Assembly: GCF_002028425.1 (NCBI RefSeq)
Contig: NZ_CP020042.1
Span: forward strand, 4,935,560-4,999,559
DNA from: Streptomyces katrae
GTDB lineage: Bacteria > Actinomycetota > Actinomycetes > Streptomycetales > Streptomycetaceae
Length of the DNA: 64,000 nt
Direction of reading: 5' to 3'
This document shows, piece by piece, positions 43,744 through 52,166 of this stretch. Every line of letters begins with the position of its first letter. Position 1 is the stretch's first letter. Both the position numbers and the translations under genes were made by a program. Under the pieces are notes generated by a model. It was not told where the DNA came from. It searched no databases and saw nothing but the letters and a program-made list of their open reading frames with translations.

Positions 43744-43772
43744 TTTGGCCGCGGTTTGGAGAACTTCTGGAG
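43744..43772 (+). promoter_or_regulatory. SARP-type direct repeats upstream of the peptide gene
   Basis: Three heptamers TTTGGCC (43744-43750), TTTGGAG (43755-43761) and TCTGGAG (43766-43772) recur at exactly 11-bp spacing, the arrangement recognised by SARP regulators, whose repeats lie 11 bp apart and overlap the -35. CATGGA (43785) could be the -10. The peptide gene starts 61 bases downstream. A SARP gene lies at the other end of the cluster. Confidence 0.55.
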
Positions 43773-43832
43773 CGGCTCGGCAGCATGGAACGCGTCCCAC
43801 CCCCACCCACCCTCCGAAGGAGGTGCTTCGAG

Positions 43833-43913
43833 ATGAAGAAGATCCAGATCCGCAAGGCCGGTCCGGTCCGCCTGACCTCTTCCGCGTGCTCGCACTACCC
43901 GAGCCCCGCGTAA
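43833..43913 (+). CDS. 26-aa peptide, candidate RiPP or signal precursor
   Basis: A 26-codon frame, ATG at 43833 behind GGAGG (nine bases), ending TAA. It begins MKKIQIRKAG, a short basic leader-like helix, then PVRLT and a tail SSACSHYPSPA with one Cys, Ser/Thr, His and Tyr, a set of residues often modified in small peptides. The strong ribosome site, downstream PqqD-like/metalloprotease gene and intercistronic hairpin favour a real precursor. I recognise no known RiPP family, and it is too short for a typical long leader. Alternatively, it could be a secreted signalling peptide. Confidence 0.6.
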   Translation: MKKIQIRKAGPVRLTSSACSHYPSPA

Positions 43914-43938
43914 CCGCACCCCGGGCGCGTTCGAGCAA

Positions 43939-43969
43939 GGGGCGTCCCCAGGCACACCGGGGGCGCCCC
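43939..43969 (+). terminator. Intercistronic hairpin (attenuator)
   Basis: 11-bp stem with one G-T pair, arms 43939-43949 (GGGGCGTCCCC) and 43959-43969, loop 9. It lies between the peptide gene and the metalloprotease gene, so partial termination would give more precursor mRNA than downstream mRNA, as in many RiPP operons. Confidence 0.55.
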
Positions 43970-44009
43970 ACCGGTCCGGGCCCGGCCCACGAGAGACGGA
44001 GCCCCCGCC

Positions 44010-45212
44010 ATGGCGGAGCCAGGCCACACCAGCACGGACGACACCCCACTGGCGCTGCATCCGCTGGTCTACCTCCAGGACGGCGACGAGGTCACCATCG
44101 GACGCCGCGACACCGAGTCCTACGCGATCTTCCCGCCCGACGGCGCCGCACTCGTCCGCCGGCTCCAGGAGGGCGCCACCCCCGCACAGGCCGCGGACTG
44201 GTACGAGGCCGAGTACGGCGAGCGCGCCGACGTCGCCGACGTGGTCGAGGCCCTGCACGAGCTCGGGTTCGTCCGCGCCGAGGGAGAGCCGGAACCGGTC
44301 GCCGCACCCGTGCGCTGGCAGCGGCTCGGCAAGGCCGCCTTCTCCCCGGCCGCCTGGACCGCGTACGCACTCCTCGTCGCCTGGGCGGCCGTCAGCGTCG
44401 TCCGCGACCCCGGCCTCCTCCCGACCCCCGGCGACCTCGTCTTCAGCCACTACTACGCGGTGATCACCCTCGTCCTGTTCGTGGTGGCCGTACCGCTCAT
44501 CGCCGTGCACGAGATCTTCCACGCCCTCGCCGGCCGCCGCCTGGGCATCCGCTCGCGCACCAGGATGTCGTACCGCTTCTACTTCCTCGTCGTGGAGACC
44601 TCCCTGGACGGCCTCGCCGGGGTGGAGCGCCGCAAGCGCTACCTGCCGATCCTCGCCGGGATGGTCGCCGACGTCGTCCTGATCGCCCTCGCCGTCATCA
44701 CGGCCGGCCTCACGCACGGACTGACCGGCCGCATCTGCCTGGCGGTCGCCTTCACCACCTTCATCCGGCTGCTCTGGCAGTTCTTCCTCTACCTGCGCAC
44801 CGACATCTACGTCCTCATCACCACCGTGCTCGGCTGCGTCGACCTGCACACCACGGCCGTGCGCATGCTCGCCAACCGGGTCAACCGGCTGCTCGGACGC
44901 ACCGACCGGCTCACCGACGAGTCCCTGTGGCACCCCGTCGACCGGCGGGCCGCCCGCTGGTACTCCTGGCTGCTGCCCATCGGCTACGCCGTCAGCCTGA
45001 CCACCTTCCTGTGGGGCGTAGGACCCGTCTTCCTCGCCATGACCTCGGCCTCGCTCGACCGCTTCGGCACCGGCCACTCGACCTGGGTCCAGCTGACCGA
45101 CGCGGCCGTCTTCCTCGTCCTGACCTTCGGCCAGATCGCCTTCGCCCTCTGGCTCGCCGCCAGGGAGCGCCTGCGCAGCCGGCGGGCCCGGCTCCACCAC
45201 GTCATCGCCTGA
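44010..45212 (+). CDS. PqqD-like domain fused to HExxH membrane metalloprotease
   Basis: A 400-aa membrane protein. Residues about 25-90 (RRDTESYAIFPPDGAALVRRL...TPAQAADWYEAEYGERADVADVVEALHELGFV) match the PqqD/RRE fold, the winged-helix that holds leader peptides in RiPP systems. After that come about seven helices. The metal site HEIFHALAG (His167, Glu168, His171) lies in a helix, as in M50 site-2 proteases; the third ligand may be in YLPILAGMVADVV (Asp221). It resembles the YydH-type peptide zinc metalloprotease group. It probably binds the 26-aa peptide by its RRE-like part and cleaves it within the membrane. Confidence 0.75.
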   Translation: MAEPGHTSTDDTPLALHPLVYLQDGDEVTIGRRDTESYAIFPPDGAALVRRLQEGATPAQAADWYEAEYGERADVADVVEALHELGFVRAEGEPEPVAAPVRWQRLGKAAFSPAAWTAYALLVAWAAVSVVRDPGLLPTPGDLVFSHYYAVITLVLFVVAVPLIAVHEIFHALAGRRLGIRSRTRMSYRFYFLVVETSLDGLAGVERRKRYLPILAGMVADVVLIALAVITAGLTHGLTGRICLAVAFTTFIRLLWQFFLYLRTDIYVLITTVLGCVDLHTTAVRMLANRVNRLLGRTDRLTDESLWHPVDRRAARWYSWLLPIGYAVSLTTFLWGVGPVFLAMTSASLDRFGTGHSTWVQLTDAAVFLVLTFGQIAFALWLAARERLRSRRARLHHVIA

Positions 45213-45252
45213 CGGGACCACCCCCGGCGGGCCTCTTCCGAAAGGCGGGCCC

Positions 45253-47364
45253 ATGACCGGGCACCACTGGATCTCCGCACCCCACCGCCCCGCACGCGCC
45301 GCCCTGCTGGCAGGCCTCGACCTGCCGCCGCTCCTGGCCGCCGTCGACGCGCACCGCCGCCTGCGCGGCCCGTACACCGCGGCCGGAACGCTGCTGCGGC
45401 TCCTGGCCCCCGCGGCGCTGGAACGGCGGCCCGCCCTGGCCGCCCGCCACTACATCGAACTCCAGGAGAGCACCCCCGAGCTGGCCCCGCTCGTACCGCC
45501 GGTCACCCACCACATCGAGGAGCAGTCCACGGCCGGCGAGGTCAGCCGCTACCCGGCCCGCCTGCACTCCCTGCGCGTGGCCCACGGCATCGTCGACTTC
45601 CTGCTCGCCGCCCTCACCGACGCCGGCGAGGGCCCGCGCACCCTCGTCGTGGAGAACGTGCAGCACGCCGACGTCACCGACCAGGAGTTCCTGGCCGCCG
45701 CCCTGCGCCGGATCCCGCCCGGACTGCTCACCCTCGTCCTGTGCACCGGCACGGCCGAACTCCTCGACCCGCCCGGCTTCCCCTCCCTCTCCCTGCCGGC
45801 CGCCCTCGCCGCCCACACCACCCGGGCCGCCGCCCCCGACGCGCCCCCCGCCCCGGCCGCCGACACCGGCCCCGAGGCGGTACGCCGCTACGTGGACGGC
45901 GACTGCACCGACGACGACCCCGCCCTCGCCGCCGCGTACGAGGCCCTGCCCGCGGCGGAGCGCGCCGCCCTCCACGACGCCCGCGCCGCCGAGCTCGCCG
46001 CCCGCGCCGAGGAGGCCGAGCCCTCCCTGCGGCTGGGCGCCCTCCCCTTCCACCTGGTGCGGGGCAGCGACCCCGGCGGAGCCGGCGTCGAGGCCCTGCG
46101 CACGGCCATGCTCCGCTGCAAGTACCTGGGCTTCTACCACCTCGCCGCCGAACTCGGCGACGAGGGACGTCGGCTGACGGACCCGCAGCGACGCCCCGAC
46201 CTGTGGTGGATCTTCATCCGCGAATCCGGGGTCTGCCTCGCCGCGGCCGGACGCCCCGACGAGTCGGCCGTCCTCCAGGAAGAGGCCCGGACGGCCACCC
46301 AGAGCCCCGCGCACCACATGAAGCTCGCCTACGAGATCGGCATGCTCTACGCCCGCCACTACCCCGAGGAGCGGCGCGACCCCCGCCGGGCCCGGGCCTG
46401 GGTCAACACCGCCATCTCCATCGCGGACCTGCTCCCCGACCCCAAGGAACGCGCCTTCTACTCCGTCTTCAACCGCAACGGCCTCGCCCTCGTCGAGGTC
46501 CGCGACGGCCGCCCGGACGAGGCGCTGCGCCTGCTGGACCAGGGCATCGAGCGCCTGAACCGGGAACTCGGACTCGGCGAGCGCACCTGGCACCAGGTCG
46601 GCCTCCGCTACAACCGCGCCCAGGTCAACAGCATGGCGGGCCGGCTGGAGGCGGCCCTGGAGGACTACGGCGAGATCATGGACGCCGACGACGACTTCGC
46701 CGACCACTACTTCAACCGCGGCAACATCCTGCGCAAACTGGGCCGCCTGGACGAGGCCATCGCCGACTACGAGCGGGCCCTGTCCCTGGAAGCCCCGTTC
46801 CCCGAGGCGTACTACAACCGGGGCGACGCCCGCCTGGAACTCGGCGACACCGACGGCGCCCTCGCCGACTTCGCCCGCACCCTGGAGCTCGACCCGGACA
46901 ACCGGGAGGCCCTCCTCGCCCGGGCCGGCCTGCTCGCCGAGCTCGGCGACCCCGAGGCGGCCCTGGCGGACGTGGCCGCCGGGCTGGCCCTGGCCCCCGA
47001 CCACGCCCACCTGCTCTGCCTGCGCGGACGCCTGCTCGCGGAGGCGGACCGCACCAAGGAGGCGGCCGAGGCCGTCGACGCGGCGCTCGCCAGCGACCCC
47101 GGGCTGGCCGAGGCCTGGGCGATCAAGGGCGAACTGGCCTACGGAGAGGGCGATCTGGGGGCGGCCGTGGCCGATTTCGACCGGGCGGTGGCGCTGGCCG
47201 ACCGGCCCGAGTTCCGCTTCAACCGGGCCGTGGTCCACGAGACCGCCGGCCGGTTCGCCCGGGCCGCCGAGGACTTCGACGCCGTGTACGCGGCCACCGG
47301 CGACCCCGACGCGGTCGAACGCCGCGACGCCTGCCGGCGCGCCGCCGAGCGCAGCGCCGTCTGA
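45253..47364 (+). CDS. Degenerate-ATPase/TPR protein of the peptide cluster
   Basis: A 703-aa cytoplasmic protein. Residues 1-230 resemble a STAND/AAA domain whose P-loop is degenerate (RGPYTAAG, without Lys) while a Walker B-like LVVENVQHADVTDQEFL remains; the form VDAHRRLRGPYTAAG is, to my knowledge, typical of proteins near small-peptide clusters. From about residue 330 to the end it is tetratricopeptide repeats (YNRAQVNSMAGRLEAALEDYGEI..., YFNRGNILRKLGRLDEAIADYERAL, YYNRGDARLELGDTDGALADF), at least seven. It starts 40 bases after the metalloprotease gene. It may be the peptide's receptor or scaffold. Confidence 0.75.
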   Translation: MTGHHWISAPHRPARAALLAGLDLPPLLAAVDAHRRLRGPYTAAGTLLRLLAPAALERRPALAARHYIELQESTPELAPLVPPVTHHIEEQSTAGEVSRYPARLHSLRVAHGIVDFLLAALTDAGEGPRTLVVENVQHADVTDQEFLAAALRRIPPGLLTLVLCTGTAELLDPPGFPSLSLPAALAAHTTRAAAPDAPPAPAADTGPEAVRRYVDGDCTDDDPALAAAYEALPAAERAALHDARAAELAARAEEAEPSLRLGALPFHLVRGSDPGGAGVEALRTAMLRCKYLGFYHLAAELGDEGRRLTDPQRRPDLWWIFIRESGVCLAAAGRPDESAVLQEEARTATQSPAHHMKLAYEIGMLYARHYPEERRDPRRARAWVNTAISIADLLPDPKERAFYSVFNRNGLALVEVRDGRPDEALRLLDQGIERLNRELGLGERTWHQVGLRYNRAQVNSMAGRLEAALEDYGEIMDADDDFADHYFNRGNILRKLGRLDEAIADYERALSLEAPFPEAYYNRGDARLELGDTDGALADFARTLELDPDNREALLARAGLLAELGDPEAALADVAAGLALAPDHAHLLCLRGRLLAEADRTKEAAEAVDAALASDPGLAEAWAIKGELAYGEGDLGAAVADFDRAVALADRPEFRFNRAVVHETAGRFARAAEDFDAVYAATGDPDAVERRDACRRAAERSAV

Positions 47365-47379
47365 GCCGGAGCGCGGCGG

Positions 47380-48006
47380 ATGAGCGTGCGGCAGCGGGAG
47401 CAGGGCCTGGAGCGGGGCCGGGAACAGGAGCGGAGCCGGGACGCGGGCCGGGACGCGAGCTGGGACGCGGGACGGGAGGCGGCCCCCGGGCGGGGCCGGG
47501 AGCGGCGGGGGAGCGGGGAAGCCGGCCCGGCCGACCCCGTGGCCCGGTTCACCGAGGCCATGGCCCGCCTGGTCTCCGGGGTGGCGGTGGTCAGCGCGCG
47601 GCGGGCCGACGGCAGCCCGTGCGGGCTCCTCGTCTCCTCCGTCAGCTCCTACAGCGTGGCCCCGCCGTCCGTCATGCTGGCCCTCTCGCGCGACTCGCGT
47701 ACCTACCGGGCCATGGAGGCCCGCGTGGGCACCCCCTTCGGGGTGCACCTGCTGGGCTCCGCCGACGAGGCCCTGGCCAGGGTGTTCGCGGGGCGCGGGG
47801 AGGACAAGTTCGCGGGCGTGGCCTGGGACTGGGACGAGGGCAGGCCCCGCATCGCGGGCGTCCCGGTCTACCTGGGGTGCCGGGCCGCCGCCGTGTTCCC
47901 GCACGGGGACCACGTGGTCCTGCTGGGCGAGGTGGCCGACTGCACCGTCCGGGACGCCACCCCGCTCGTCCACTACCGCCGCCGCCTGGACTGGCACCTG
48001 GCGTAG
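47380..48006 (+). CDS. Flavin reductase-like protein with repetitive charged head
   Basis: A 208-aa protein of the flavin-reductase-like (FMN-binding split barrel) family: FTEAMARLVSGVAVVSARRADGSPCGLLVSSVSSYSVAPPSVMLALSRDSRT, then FGVHLLGSADEALARVFAGRGEDKFAG...CRAAAVFPHGDHVVLLGEV. The first 45 residues are a low-complexity Arg/Glu/Gly stretch (REQGLERGREQ, SRDAGRDASWDAGRE), unusual for the family. It starts 15 bases after the TPR gene. It could supply reduced flavin for a modification, but no flavin-using partner is present. Confidence 0.8.
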   Translation: MSVRQREQGLERGREQERSRDAGRDASWDAGREAAPGRGRERRGSGEAGPADPVARFTEAMARLVSGVAVVSARRADGSPCGLLVSSVSSYSVAPPSVMLALSRDSRTYRAMEARVGTPFGVHLLGSADEALARVFAGRGEDKFAGVAWDWDEGRPRIAGVPVYLGCRAAAVFPHGDHVVLLGEVADCTVRDATPLVHYRRRLDWHLA

Positions 48007-48064
48007 GGGGACCGTGCTGCCTGGCCCGGGCGGCGGGCAGGCCGGGTCCGGGACGGGCCGTGGC

Positions 48065-48093
48065 GGTGCCGCCCGTTGGTCTCGGGCGGCACC
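48065..48093. terminator. Bidirectional terminator
   Basis: Perfect 11-bp stem GGTGCCGCCCG / CGGGCGGCACC, arms 48065-48075 and 48083-48093, loop 7, between the converging flavin reductase and SARP genes. Confidence 0.75.
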
Positions 48094-48221
48094 GGGGGAA
48101 CGGTGATGCCCCAGGAGCCGCGGTCCCGCGGACCGGGCGCCCGCTGGGCCGGGCGGGGGCGCGCCGGTCCTGCGGCGCGGGGGACCGGGGAAGGCGGTGC
48201 CCCCCTCCGGGAAGCGGCGGG

Positions 48222-49196
48222 TCAGCGGCCGGCCGGCTGGAGGAGTAGGGGTCTGCGACATCGGCCGTGCTCGGGGCCCGTCGGGCGTAAGCCGCCCAGC
48301 AGCGCCCGCTGGACCGCCTGGAGCCCCGGCCCCGGCTCGATCCCGACGTCCTGGACGACCACCCGCCGGACCCGGGCGTACGCGTCCAGGGCCTCGGCCC
48401 GCCGTCCCGAACCGGCCAGGGCCAGCATCAGCTGCTCGTGGAACTCCTCCCGCAGCGGATGGCGGGCGCACAGTTCCGCCAGCTCGGCGATCACCTCCCG
48501 GGACCGGCCCGCGCAGATGTCGGCACCGATCCGGTCCTGGACCAGCGCGAGCCGCTCCTCCTCCAGCCGCACCGCGTAGTACGCCGGCAGGCGCGCGGGC
48601 CCCAGATCGGCCAGCGGCCGCCCGCGCCACATCGCGAGGGCCGCCGAGAACGCCGCGCTCGCCGCGGCGCAGTCACCTGCCGTCCGCAAACCCCGCCCCA
48701 GCGCGGCCCGGGCCCGGGAGCGGTCCAGGTCCAGCTCGCCGGGCTCCACGTGCAGCACGTAGCCGGAGCCGGCCGTCCGCAGCAGCGGGTGGTGGCGGGG
48801 GTCGCCCCCGGCGCGGCCGTGCCCCGGGTCCAGCGTCCGGCGCAGCCCGGACACGTACATCTGGAGGGTCGCCTGGGCGCAGCGGGGCGGATGCCCGTCC
48901 CACAACTCCTCGATCAGCATGTCCGCGCACGCCAGCCGGTTGGCGTGCAGCAGCAGGATCGCCAGCAGCGCGCGGCGCTTGAGCTGGCTGGGCGTGCACA
49001 CCGCACCCGAGCGGCGCACCTCCAGCGGGCCGAGGACGAGGTAACTCGGCTCGCCCTCCTCGCCGCCGCCGGTGCCGCTGTCGCCGCCGGGTCTGGCACC
49101 GGGTCTGCCGCCGGTGCCGTCGTCCGGTCTGCCGCCGGAGCCGTCGTCGGGGGCGTCGCCGCCGGCGGAACGTTCATCGTGCTGTCCTGCGGCCAT
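48222..49196 (-). CDS. SARP-family transcriptional activator
   Basis: A 324-aa regulator. A disordered Gly/Asp/Arg head (about 45 residues) precedes the OmpR-like winged helix (YLVLGPLEVRRSGAVCTPSQLKRRALLAILLLHANRLACADMLIEELWDGHPPRCAQATLQMYVSGLRRTL) and the bacterial transcriptional activation domain (LDLDRSRARAALGRGL...LPAYYAVRLEEERLALVQDRIGADICAG). No ATPase or TPR part follows, so it is the small SARP type that acts as a pathway-specific activator. It faces the peptide cluster and probably binds the repeats at 43744. ATG at 49196. Confidence 0.88.
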   Translation of the reverse strand: MAAGQHDERSAGGDAPDDGSGGRPDDGTGGRPGARPGGDSGTGGGEEGEPSYLVLGPLEVRRSGAVCTPSQLKRRALLAILLLHANRLACADMLIEELWDGHPPRCAQATLQMYVSGLRRTLDPGHGRAGGDPRHHPLLRTAGSGYVLHVEPGELDLDRSRARAALGRGLRTAGDCAAASAAFSAALAMWRGRPLADLGPARLPAYYAVRLEEERLALVQDRIGADICAGRSREVIAELAELCARHPLREEFHEQLMLALAGSGRRAEALDAYARVRRVVVQDVGIEPGPGLQAVQRALLGGLRPTGPEHGRCRRPLLLQPAGR

Positions 49197-49354
49197 GCCC
49201 CAGTCACCCTCGCCCGCGCCACGGCGCCGGTGGGCGCCTGTCCGTCGTCGGCCAACGGCATGCCCCCGGCGGATATACCGCCCCGCACGCCACGGCATAC
49301 GTTCGAGCCTCGCGGGCTGCCTGTCACGGGTGCGAACCAGCCAATGACACACCG

Positions 49355-50170
49355 TCACACGGCGGGCTGCCGGCCCCCGTCCGCCCCCGCCGCGACCGCC
49401 CGGGCGCCGAGCTGCTCGCGCACCGCGCGGGGCCGGTTGGTGATGATCGTCTCCACCCCGAGCCGTACGCACAGCTCCACGTCCTCGGGCTCGTCCACGG
49501 TCCACACCCGCACCCGCAGCCCCTTGGCCCTCAGCCGTCCCACCAGCCCCGGATCCCGGCGCACGAGGTCGATCCCCGGACCGGCGTGCCCGGCGAACGG
49601 CGGCCGCGGGGCGCGCAGCTGCCGCTCGATCAGGTAGACGGACGGCAGCCCGGGCGCCAGCCGGTGCAGCCGGGTCAGCGCGTTGCGGGAGAAGCTCATC
49701 ACCTCGACCCGGCCGTCGGAGCCGTCGGCGAGCCCGTACTCCTTCAGCATCCGCACCAGCTCGGCCTCCAGCCGGCCGCCGGCCCGGGTGGGGTGCTTGG
49801 TCTCCACGGCCAGCCCCACCGGCCGGTCCGCCGCCAGGGCCTCCTTCAGCAGGTCCTCGAAGAGCAGCACCCGCGCCCCCCGGTGCTCCGCGCCCTTCCA
49901 GCCGCCGAAGTCGAACGCGGCCAGCTGCTCGTACGTCAGCTCGGAGACCACCCCGCGCCCGTCGGAGGTCCGCTCCACCGTCCGGTCGTGCACGCACACC
50001 AGCCGCCCGTCCGCGCTCAGCCGCACGTCGCACTCCAGGGCGTCGGCCCCGTCGGCGATGGCCCGCCGGTAGGCCTCGATGGTGTGCTCGGGGAACTCGT
50101 GGGAGGCCCCGCGGTGCGCGACCACGCGGATCGCGCGGGCGGAGCCGGGGGAGGGGGTCGTCGGTGCCAT
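49355..50170 (-). CDS. Glycerophosphodiester phosphodiesterase (GDPD)
   Basis: A 271-aa cytoplasmic TIM-barrel enzyme. The metal and catalytic residues appear as VVAHRGASHEFPEHTIEAY (His, Arg, Glu), DALECDVRLSADGRLVCVHD (Glu, Asp, His). It hydrolyses glycerophosphodiesters to glycerol 3-phosphate and an alcohol. ATG at 50170 is chosen for AAGGA eight bases upstream. It lies between the SARP gene and the class I fumarase terminator and appears monocistronic. Confidence 0.92.
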   Translation of the reverse strand: MAPTTPSPGSARAIRVVAHRGASHEFPEHTIEAYRRAIADGADALECDVRLSADGRLVCVHDRTVERTSDGRGVVSELTYEQLAAFDFGGWKGAEHRGARVLLFEDLLKEALAADRPVGLAVETKHPTRAGGRLEAELVRMLKEYGLADGSDGRVEVMSFSRNALTRLHRLAPGLPSVYLIERQLRAPRPPFAGHAGPGIDLVRRDPGLVGRLRAKGLRVRVWTVDEPEDVELCVRLGVETIITNRPRAVREQLGARAVAAGADGGRQPAV

Positions 50171-50320
50171 GCGGGAATCCTTGCGAACCGGGGTGAACGG
50201 CCGGGTGCGGGCCTGTGACCCCGACGTTAACCCGGCCACCGGCCGCTCACCGCCCGGGCCCGCGTCACGGCTTCGCGGGACGCGCCCCCGGCGGGGCGTC
50301 TGCCCCTGGGCCGACATGCG

Positions 50321-50356
50321 CGAGGGCCCCTCCCCCGTCCGGGGGAGGGGCCCTCG
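50321..50356 (-). terminator. Terminator behind class I fumarase
   Basis: Perfect 16-bp stem, arms 50321-50336 (CGAGGGCCCCTCCCCC) and 50341-50356, loop GTCC, 10 bases past the stop codon at 50367. Confidence 0.88.
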
Positions 50357-50366
50357 CCACCACGGG

Positions 50367-52031
50367 CTACAGCCCCGGGCCGCGCACCGGGATGTGGGTG
50401 AACGTCGGCTCCGGGGCCGGGTTCTGGAAGAAGTCGTTGCCCTTGTCGTCCACGACGATGAAGGCCGGGAAGTCCTCGACCTCGATCTTCCAGACCGCCT
50501 CCATGCCCAGCTCCTCGTACTCCAGGACCTCGACCTTCTTGATGCAGTCCTGTGCCAGGCGCGCCGCCGGGCCGCCGATCGAGCCGAGGTAGAAGCCGCC
50601 GTGCGCGCCGCACGCGTCGGTCACCTGCTGCGAGCGGTTGCCCTTGGCGAGCATCACCTTGGAGCCGCCCGCCGCCTGGAACTGCTCGACGTAGGAGTCC
50701 ATGCGTCCGGCCGTGGTCGGGCCGAAGGAGCCGGAGGCGTAGCCCTCGGGGGTCTTGGCCGGGCCCGCGTAGTACACCGGGTGGTCCTTGAGGTACTGCG
50801 GCATGCCCTCGCCCGCGTCCAGCCGCTCCTTGATCTTGGCGTGCGCGATGTCGCGGGCCACGACCAGGGGTCCGGTCAGGCTGAGGCGGGTCTTGACCGG
50901 GTGCTTGGTCAGCGTCGCCAGGATCTCGTCCATCGGCTGGTTCAGGTCGATGCGGACCACGTCGGCCGTCTCGTCCAGGTGCGCGTCCGTGGTCTCCGGC
51001 AGGAAGCGCGCCGGGTCGGTCTCCAACTGCTCCAGGAAGACGCCCTCGGCGGTGATCTTCGCGACGGCCTGGCGGTCGGCGGAGCAGGACACCGCGATGG
51101 CGACCGGGAGGGAGGCGCCGTGGCGGGGCAGGCGCACCACGCGGACGTCGTGGCAGAAGTACTTGCCGCCGAACTGGGCGCCGATGCCGATCTTCTGCGT
51201 CAGCTCGAAGACCTGCTGCTCCAGGGCCTCGTCGCGGAAGCCGTGGCCCAGCGCGGAACCCTCGCGGGGGAGCTCGTCCAGGTAGTGCGCGGAGGCGTAC
51301 TTGGCGGTCTTCAGCGCGTGCTCGGCGGAGGTGCCGCCGACGACGATCGCCAGGTGGTACGGCGGGCAGGCCGCCGTGCCGAGCGAACGGATCTTCTCCT
51401 CCAGGAACTTCATCATGGAGGCCTCGTTGAGGACCGCCTTGGTCTCCTGGTAGAGGAAGGACTTGTTGGCCGAGCCGCCGCCCTTGGCCATGAAGAGGAA
51501 CTTGTACGCGCCGCCGTCGGTCGCGTAGAGCTCGATCTGCGCGGGCAGGTTCGAGCCGGTGTTCTTCTCCTCCCACATGGTCAGCGGGGCCATCTGCGAG
51601 TAGCGCAGGTTCAGCCGGGTGTAGGCGTCGTAGATGCCGCGCGAGAGGGCTTCCTCGTCGCCGCCCTGGGTCAGGACGTTCTGGCCGCGCTTGCCCATGA
51701 CGATCGCCGTGCCCGTGTCCTGGCACATCGGCAGCACGCCGGCCGCGGCGATGTTGGCGTTCTTCAGCAGGTCGAGGGCGACGAACTTGTCGTTCGCGCT
51801 CGCCTCCGGGTCGTCGATGATGCGGCGCAGCTGGGCCAGGTGCGCGGGGCGCAGGAAGTGCTGGATGTCGTGGATGGCCTCCTCGGCGAGCTTGCGCAGC
51901 GCCTCCGGCTCGACCTTGAGGAACGTACGGCCGTCGGCCTCGAAGGTCGAGACGCCCTCGGAGGTCACCAGCCGGTAGGGGGTGGTGTCCTCGCCCAAGG
52001 GCAGCAGGTCGGTGTACGCGAACTCCGGCAT
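50367..52031 (-). CDS. fumA: Class I iron-sulfur fumarase
   Basis: A 554-aa enzyme of the FumA/FumB (TtdA-TtdB fused) family. The N-terminal half has [17 protein letters not shown] and the Cys ligands for the [4Fe-4S] cluster ([28 protein letters not shown]; ending in the CSADRQ region). The C-terminal half has [16 protein letters not shown], the family signature. It hydrates fumarate, works in air only when the cluster is intact, and may also act on other acids. It duplicates the activity of fumC at 40670. ATG at 52031 has GAGGA nine bases upstream. Confidence 0.93.
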   Translation of the reverse strand: MPEFAYTDLLPLGEDTTPYRLVTSEGVSTFEADGRTFLKVEPEALRKLAEEAIHDIQHFLRPAHLAQLRRIIDDPEASANDKFVALDLLKNANIAAAGVLPMCQDTGTAIVMGKRGQNVLTQGGDEEALSRGIYDAYTRLNLRYSQMAPLTMWEEKNTGSNLPAQIELYATDGGAYKFLFMAKGGGSANKSFLYQETKAVLNEASMMKFLEEKIRSLGTAACPPYHLAIVVGGTSAEHALKTAKYASAHYLDELPREGSALGHGFRDEALEQQVFELTQKIGIGAQFGGKYFCHDVRVVRLPRHGASLPVAIAVSCSADRQAVAKITAEGVFLEQLETDPARFLPETTDAHLDETADVVRIDLNQPMDEILATLTKHPVKTRLSLTGPLVVARDIAHAKIKERLDAGEGMPQYLKDHPVYYAGPAKTPEGYASGSFGPTTAGRMDSYVEQFQAAGGSKVMLAKGNRSQQVTDACGAHGGFYLGSIGGPAARLAQDCIKKVEVLEYEELGMEAVWKIEVEDFPAFIVVDDKGNDFFQNPAPEPTFTHIPVRGPGL

Positions 52032-52152
52032 GTGGCCAATCCTCACTCGGCAGACAGCGCTGGCGTCCGTTTTGGCAGCGCGGCTAACCAGCGTAGAACC
52101 TCCCCGCTCGGGCGTGTCTGTGAGGTAGGGCTCACCCATCGCTATCGCGATC

Positions 52153-52158
52153 TATCGT
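52153..52158 (+). promoter_or_regulatory. -10 box before DUF1707 gene
   Basis: TATCGT lies eight bases before the ATG at 52167, so the mRNA is leaderless or nearly so. The stretch 52138-52166 repeats CTATCG/TCGCTAT several times around a central ATCGCGAT palindrome, which may be an operator. Confidence 0.5.
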
Positions 52159-52166
52159 GTCTCGCT

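Noticed and set aside
45202..48630. A 1142-codon open frame opposite the TPR and flavin reductase genes
   Set aside because: Its translation is low-complexity Gly/Arg/Ala/Val without domains, while the opposite strand encodes clear TPR and flavin reductase proteins.
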